This document shows, one piece after another, positions 14,114 to 17,970 of a stretch of DNA of 17,970 nt (the first letter of the stretch is position 1; every line of letters begins with the position of its first letter). A model generated the notes under the pieces. It saw only the letters and a program-made list of their open reading frames with translations, had not been told where the DNA came from and searched no databases. The DNA comes from an uncultured Oscillospiraceae bacterium (GTDB lineage Bacteria; Bacillota; Clostridia; Oscillospirales; Acutalibacteraceae): positions 1 through 17,970 of the forward strand of contig URPG01000008.1 in NCBI GenBank assembly GCA_900549675.1, given 5' to 3'. The translations under genes and the position numbers were made by a program.

Positions 14114-15238
14114 TTAATGTTCATGATAAACAGCGGCTATTTCTAAATGTTCATCCAGTAATAGTAAATCCGCTTTTTTGCCCACTGATATACTACCAAT
14201 TTCATTTTCCATTCCGATTGCCTTTGCAGGTGTAAGTGTAGCTGCTTTTACAGCCTCTTCCAGTGAAATTCCAAATTTTACAAGATTTTTAACTTCATCA
14301 TGCATATTTGTTACAGAGCCTGCGATTGTACCGTCTTGCAAAGTTGCGAGCCCGTTTCGCACGGTCACGTCTTGTCCACCCAAATCATAGGCTTCCCCCT
14401 CCGGCAAACCGGCGGCACGCATAGCATCGCTGACTACAATTGCTCTATCTTTTAAAAGTTTAAATGTGGTTCGCAAAACAGCAGGGTGGATATGGTGTCC
14501 GTCACAAATGATTTCAGCACGTACGCGCTCATCATCAAAAACCGCACCGACCACACCCGGTTCACGATGGGTAAAACCGGTCATGGCATTGTACAAATGA
14601 GTAATATGGGTCACTCCTTGCTCAATTGCTTGTTTGGTTCCTTCATAGTTGGTCATCGTGTGAGCAATCGATACTGTACAGAATTTTTTAGCCTGCGCAA
14701 TAAACTCTCCGTTCTTATCTTCTTCCGGTGCTACATCCACCAATTTTATAATTCCTTCACTGGCCTCATACACCTCTTTAAAAAAATCAAAATCAGGATG
14801 CACAATATGGTCTGCCTTTTGTGCTCCTTTGCGTTTGGGAGCAATAAATGGGCCTTCCATATTTACCCCAACGATAGAAGTCCCTTCACAAGGATGAACC
14901 ATGCAATCTCTCACGTTTTTAACAGCCGCAATGATATCCTCTTTGGGAGCCGTCATCGTGGTGGGACAAAAAGAAGTGACACCTTTGGTAATCAAATATT
15001 TTGTCATATTTTCCATGGATTCACGAGTAGCATCCATGGTATCGGTACCGGCACAGCCATGAATATGTACGTCCACAAAACCCGGAATCATCCGATAGCC
15101 TTCACAGTCTACGACGGTTTCGTCTGCCGTAAACGCAATTTTATCACAGATTTGTTTGATTCTTCCGTTTTCAATTTCAATATCGGCTTTTACAAATTTA
15201 AAGTCTTCGTTCAATAAATTCACATTGATAAATTTCAT
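14114..15238 (-). CDS. nagA: N-acetylglucosamine-6-phosphate deacetylase
   Basis: Removes acetate from GlcNAc-6-phosphate, feeding amino sugar catabolism and cell-wall recycling. The 374-residue amidohydrolase contains H58-x-H60 in DVHIHG, the metal ligand E128 in VNMEGPF, H193 in IAHT, H214 in THLYNAM, and the catalytic D271 in VSDAMRAAG, all expected for NagA. The ATG follows AAGGAGTG at six bases. No nagB or sugar transporter is adjacent. The gene starts 37 bases after bofA; a TATAAT-like box is present in that gap but has no good -35, so I leave it unannotated. No clear terminator follows. Confidence 0.95.
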   Translation of the reverse strand: MKFINVNLLNEDFKFVKADIEIENGRIKQICDKIAFTADETVVDCEGYRMIPGFVDVHIHGCAGTDTMDATRESMENMTKYLITKGVTSFCPTTMTAPKEDIIAAVKNVRDCMVHPCEGTSIVGVNMEGPFIAPKRKGAQKADHIVHPDFDFFKEVYEASEGIIKLVDVAPEEDKNGEFIAQAKKFCTVSIAHTMTNYEGTKQAIEQGVTHITHLYNAMTGFTHREPGVVGAVFDDERVRAEIICDGHHIHPAVLRTTFKLLKDRAIVVSDAMRAAGLPEGEAYDLGGQDVTVRNGLATLQDGTIAGSVTNMHDEVKNLVKFGISLEEAVKAATLTPAKAIGMENEIGSISVGKKADLLLLDEHLEIAAVYHEH

Positions 15239-15275
15239 TTTTTCACTCCTTATTTTTCTCTTTTCTATTATAATC

Positions 15276-15449
15276 TCATAAAACAGCGTTTAGAATCAAC
15301 ATGGAAATTACACCCGGAATGCCCAAAACCACTGCCGTCAGCACGCTTAATCGGCTCACGACCAGTTCGATTCCAATATAAACTCCCAATAAATTAATTA
15401 AAAGTAGGGCTGTCAGACCAAAAATTGCGGATATAATCAAATTCTTCAT
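15276..15449 (-). CDS. BofA-like sigma-K processing regulator family protein, short
   Basis: A 57-residue protein of two hydrophobic helices (about 3-27 and 34-56) with the BofA-family ending TAVVLGIPGVISMLIL after LLGVYIGIEL. In Bacillus, BofA sits in the forespore-engulfing membrane and restrains SpoIVFB, which activates pro-sigma-K. This copy is shorter than typical BofA (usually about 80-90 residues) at its N-terminus. The ATG at 15449 has GGAGG five bases upstream; a longer frame would begin at a TTG inside that site. The match rests on the C-terminal motif and hydrophobic pattern in a very short sequence, so a general small membrane protein cannot be excluded. Confidence 0.65.
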   Translation of the reverse strand: MKNLIISAIFGLTALLLINLLGVYIGIELVVSRLSVLTAVVLGIPGVISMLILNAVL

Positions 15450-15513
15450 ATGTTCCTCCGGCAAAAGACGTCTATTTTTGCTTTTGTTTATACATATGAA
15501 TCTTTGTCCTCGC

Positions 15514-17706
15514 TTATTCTTGGTCCGGTATAAAGTCTACCCGCCCCGACGCAACATCGCTGGAGGCTACAATAATGGCAAATTCATCTCCAACCGTCAG
15601 TGATTGATTGGTCGTCCTGTTCACGTGTGAAATCATGCCGTCAAACTCAAAATCGCCCGGCACATTTTCCATACTGACAAAACCTTCTGCCCCGTTTTTC
15701 AAACGGACAAAGATTCCTCTGGCGGTAGCACCGCTGATAATTCCCACATGCTTTTCGCCAATATGTGCTTTCATATATTCGGCAACATAACAGTCTTCTG
15801 CATCTCTCTCACCGGATACGGCACGGATTTCATTCTTTGTTGACTGAGCTGCCGCCTCTTCTGCAAAACTGCCGTATCTTTTTTTGATCTTCTTAATCGG
15901 CATACCGGAAAGATAAGCCGACATAATACGGTGAATCGCAAGATCCGGATAGCGGCGAATCGGTGAAGTAAAATGGCTGTAATCCTCCAACGCCAACCCA
16001 AAATGGCCTAACTCCTCCGCCGCATATTTTGCTTTCTCCATCGTGCGCAAAACCCGTTGTGAAACAACTTCTTCTTTTGTTGAACCTTTCACTCTCTCTA
16101 AAACCTTCGCAAAATCTCCGGTACTGGGCTTACGGGATTTTAGCTCGGCACAGGGTACCATCAAACGGTCAAGCACTTCAATCAAACTTTCTAACTTTTC
16201 GGTTTGGGGGCGCTCGTGTATACGGTACAAGAAAGGCAGGTCATGTCTTTGTGAAAATTTTGCCGCCGCCATGTTGGCAGAAACCATGAGCTGTTCAATC
16301 AGATGCTCGGCTTCACCTGTGGTACGGGGAAGAATGTCCACACAAACACCCTTATCATCCAATACAAATTTAATTTCACCACTGACAATTTCCATTGTTC
16401 CACGACGTTTTTCATTTTCCGTTAAAATTGCGGAAAGCTCACGCGCGGCTTGTAAAGAAGACTCCACCGGCTTATACTTTTCCAATAATTCCGCAGAGGC
16501 GGTACCAGCAAAAATCTCATTGACCTCGCTGTAAACTCCTCTTACTTTAGACTCTATAATCGTTTTCTTAAAATCATAGTCTACTAACTCGCCCTCTCCA
16601 TCAAACGTGAGCAGTGCGGAAAAAGTCAGTTTATCTTCTCCTGCATTTAAAGAGCAAATACCGTTTGAAATTGCCACCGGCAGCATAGGAATGACACGGT
16701 CTGCAAAATAGACGGAGGTTCCGCGGTTAAAAGCTTCTTCATCCAACCGTGTGTGTTCCTGAATATAATGAGAAACATCTGCAATATGAACTCCCAGCTC
16801 ATAACCTTGTGAGTTTTTCTTGACAGAAATAGCATCGTCCAAATCCTTTGCGTCTGCCCCGTCAATGGTAAAAATCAATTCACCGCGCAAATCCAAACGT
16901 TCTTCAATATCAGAAGACGTGATTTTTCTGGCCGCTGCCTGTTTTGCTTCTTCTAAAACTTCCGGCGGAAAAACATTTGGAATCCCTTTTTCCACAATAA
17001 TAGCATCTGCGCAAATTCTGGCAATATCACCACTGCCTAAGACGGCTGAAATTTTTGCACCTGTCCAATCACCGCGATAATTTTGCTGAGGGGTAAAGAC
17101 CACCTTATCTCCGGGTTTAGCTTTCATTGTTCCGCCGATTACTTCCAAATCATAACGCAGTGCGGCATCCGGTGTCACAAAAGTTCCGTTTTCTGTCACT
17201 TTTAATGTACCGGTAATCGGATTTTCATTATGCTCTACAATATGTTTAATCTTTCCGTCGGGTCCTCTCTCCTGCATGGCAACGTCGGTAAGCACGACTT
17301 TATCGCCGGGAAAGGCGCCGTTCAAAGCACTGCCGGGAATAAAAACATCTGCTCCGCCGTCATCTGGTCTGGCAAAACCGAATTTACCGGACAGCGAAAC
17401 CAACTGTGCCCGAACCCCCTTACCATAAGGTGTATATCTCACCTTATGCTTTTTATCTACTTCAATTTGGTTCATGTTATGCAATTTTCGCAGCAATTCA
17501 TAGAAAAGAATTTTATTTTTCATGCCGCTTTCTCTCAGCAAACTACGAGCCGGTATCGGTGTTTCTCCATGTTTTTTTAACGCAGATAAAATCTGGCGTT
17601 CCTCACGGGAAAGTTTGGGTTCGCTGGTTTTTTGTGCTGCTTTCTTTTTGTCAAAAGCAGCTTTTCTTTTCTTAAACGGTCTTTTTTCCATCTTATCGTT
17701 TTTCAA
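15514..17706 (-). CDS. rnr: Ribonuclease R
   Basis: Processive 3'-5' exoribonuclease that degrades structured RNA. The 730-residue product shows a lysine-rich N-terminal tail (1-30), a winged-helix-like segment (about 33-95), cold-shock domains (about 98-220), the RNB catalytic domain (about 265-590) with FTIDGADAKDLDDA and catalytic Asp282, Asp288, Asp290 and Asp291, the HFTSPIRRYPDLAIHR block, and an S1 domain (about 645-725). The frame starts at TTG (17706), with AAAGGA nine bases upstream; an in-frame ATG five codons later lacks a ribosome binding site. No smpB, its frequent neighbour, follows; bofA does. It lies 58 bases after murD. Confidence 0.96.
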   Translation of the reverse strand: MKNDKMEKRPFKKRKAAFDKKKAAQKTSEPKLSREERQILSALKKHGETPIPARSLLRESGMKNKILFYELLRKLHNMNQIEVDKKHKVRYTPYGKGVRAQLVSLSGKFGFARPDDGGADVFIPGSALNGAFPGDKVVLTDVAMQERGPDGKIKHIVEHNENPITGTLKVTENGTFVTPDAALRYDLEVIGGTMKAKPGDKVVFTPQQNYRGDWTGAKISAVLGSGDIARICADAIIVEKGIPNVFPPEVLEEAKQAAARKITSSDIEERLDLRGELIFTIDGADAKDLDDAISVKKNSQGYELGVHIADVSHYIQEHTRLDEEAFNRGTSVYFADRVIPMLPVAISNGICSLNAGEDKLTFSALLTFDGEGELVDYDFKKTIIESKVRGVYSEVNEIFAGTASAELLEKYKPVESSLQAARELSAILTENEKRRGTMEIVSGEIKFVLDDKGVCVDILPRTTGEAEHLIEQLMVSANMAAAKFSQRHDLPFLYRIHERPQTEKLESLIEVLDRLMVPCAELKSRKPSTGDFAKVLERVKGSTKEEVVSQRVLRTMEKAKYAAEELGHFGLALEDYSHFTSPIRRYPDLAIHRIMSAYLSGMPIKKIKKRYGSFAEEAAAQSTKNEIRAVSGERDAEDCYVAEYMKAHIGEKHVGIISGATARGIFVRLKNGAEGFVSMENVPGDFEFDGMISHVNRTTNQSLTVGDEFAIIVASSDVASGRVDFIPDQE

Positions 17707-17764
17707 ATGTTAGAATCCTTTCACTTCACAGAGTTCATCTCTTGATTTTAGAATCTCTGTATCC

Positions 17765-17970
17765 TCATTTCATTTCGTTTACCAATTGTTTAAAATGTCT
17801 TCCTCTTGCCTCGAAATCCGTATACAAATCAAAGCCCGCTGATGCAGGAGAAAGAGAAACCACGTCGCCTCTTTCAGCCCTGTTTCTGGCAATTAAGAGC
17901 GCCTCTGCCATGTTTTGTACTCGAACAATTTCAAGTTCGTCTTTATTGAAATTAGCCGCTTGCACGGCAG
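17765..17970 (-). CDS. murD: UDP-N-acetylmuramoylalanine-D-glutamate ligase MurD (C-terminal 67 residues, cut by window edge)
   Basis: The frame is open through base 17970, so this is the tail of a longer gene. The visible part has the MurD C-terminal domain pattern: a segment EIVRVQNMAEALLIARNRA, then GDVVSLSPASAGFD, YTDFEARGRHFKQLV. The SPASA-x-FD and RG-x-x-F residues separate MurD from other Mur ligases. MurD adds D-glutamate to UDP-MurNAc-L-alanine in the cytoplasmic stage of peptidoglycan synthesis. A GTG near 17965 is internal and not a start. Only the C-terminal domain can be judged here. Confidence 0.88.
   Translation of the reverse strand, partial: AVQAANFNKDELEIVRVQNMAEALLIARNRAERGDVVSLSPASAGFDLYTDFEARGRHFKQLVNEMK

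Noticed and set aside
14486..15217. 243-codon open frame on the plus strand
   Set aside because: It is fully antisense to nagA, whose motifs are intact; no ribosome binding site and a composition typical of a shadow frame.
16043..16534. Plus-strand open frame of 163 codons
   Set aside because: Antisense to rnr; Ser-rich shadow translation.
17728..17760. ACAGAG/CTCTGT repeat between murD and rnr as a terminator
   Set aside because: Short stem, 21-base spacer, no T-run in the transcribed direction.
17765..17965. Complete 66-residue gene starting at GTG near the right edge
   Set aside because: The frame continues past the edge and the sequence is the C-terminus of MurD.

Overview
This is a low-GC Bacillota chromosome segment, most likely from an endospore-forming Clostridia lineage. 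The clues are AT-rich intergenic DNA, strong GGAGG-type ribosome binding sites, an S-box (SAM-I) riboswitch in front of metK, a BofA-like sporulation protein, RbgA, and the order tig-clpP-clpX. All 19 genes I support lie on the minus strand, so transcription runs from high to low coordinates. The content is mostly housekeeping and I see no phage, transposon, CRISPR array, tRNA or rRNA.

Layout in transcription order (right to left). At the right edge is the C-terminus of murD, then rnr (RNase R), a short bofA-like gene and nagA. A new promoter at about 14.07 kb drives an unassigned P-loop kinase and asnA. A 66-residue orphan gene follows; its ribosome binding site sits inside a hairpin, and a good terminator lies behind it. 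Next comes a textbook metK unit: consensus promoter, SAM-I aptamer, intrinsic terminator, metK, and a FlaR-like nucleotide kinase 12 nt downstream. Then comes a membrane-anchored VanY-fold protein that has lost its zinc ligands.

From about 9.13 kb a promoter and a structured leader precede rplS. A terminator follows rplS, and then a tightly packed, partly overlapping run: lepB, rbgA, rnhB, yraN and an M19 dipeptidase. These serve ribosome assembly, protein export and nucleic-acid upkeep. thrC has its own near-consensus promoter, overlapping the end of the dipeptidase gene, and overlaps a metallophosphoesterase gene by 4 bp. Finally tig, clpP and clpX (cut by the left edge) form the nascent-chain folding and proteolysis module, with separate promoters in front of tig and clpP.

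Several gene starts were moved from the longest open frame to an internal codon with a well-placed ribosome binding site (tig, thrC, dipeptidase, rnhB, rbgA, rplS, metK, asnA, bofA). No spectacular new system is evident. The most interesting points are the dead VanY-like protein, the occluded ribosome binding site of the orphan gene, and the rplS leader fold.
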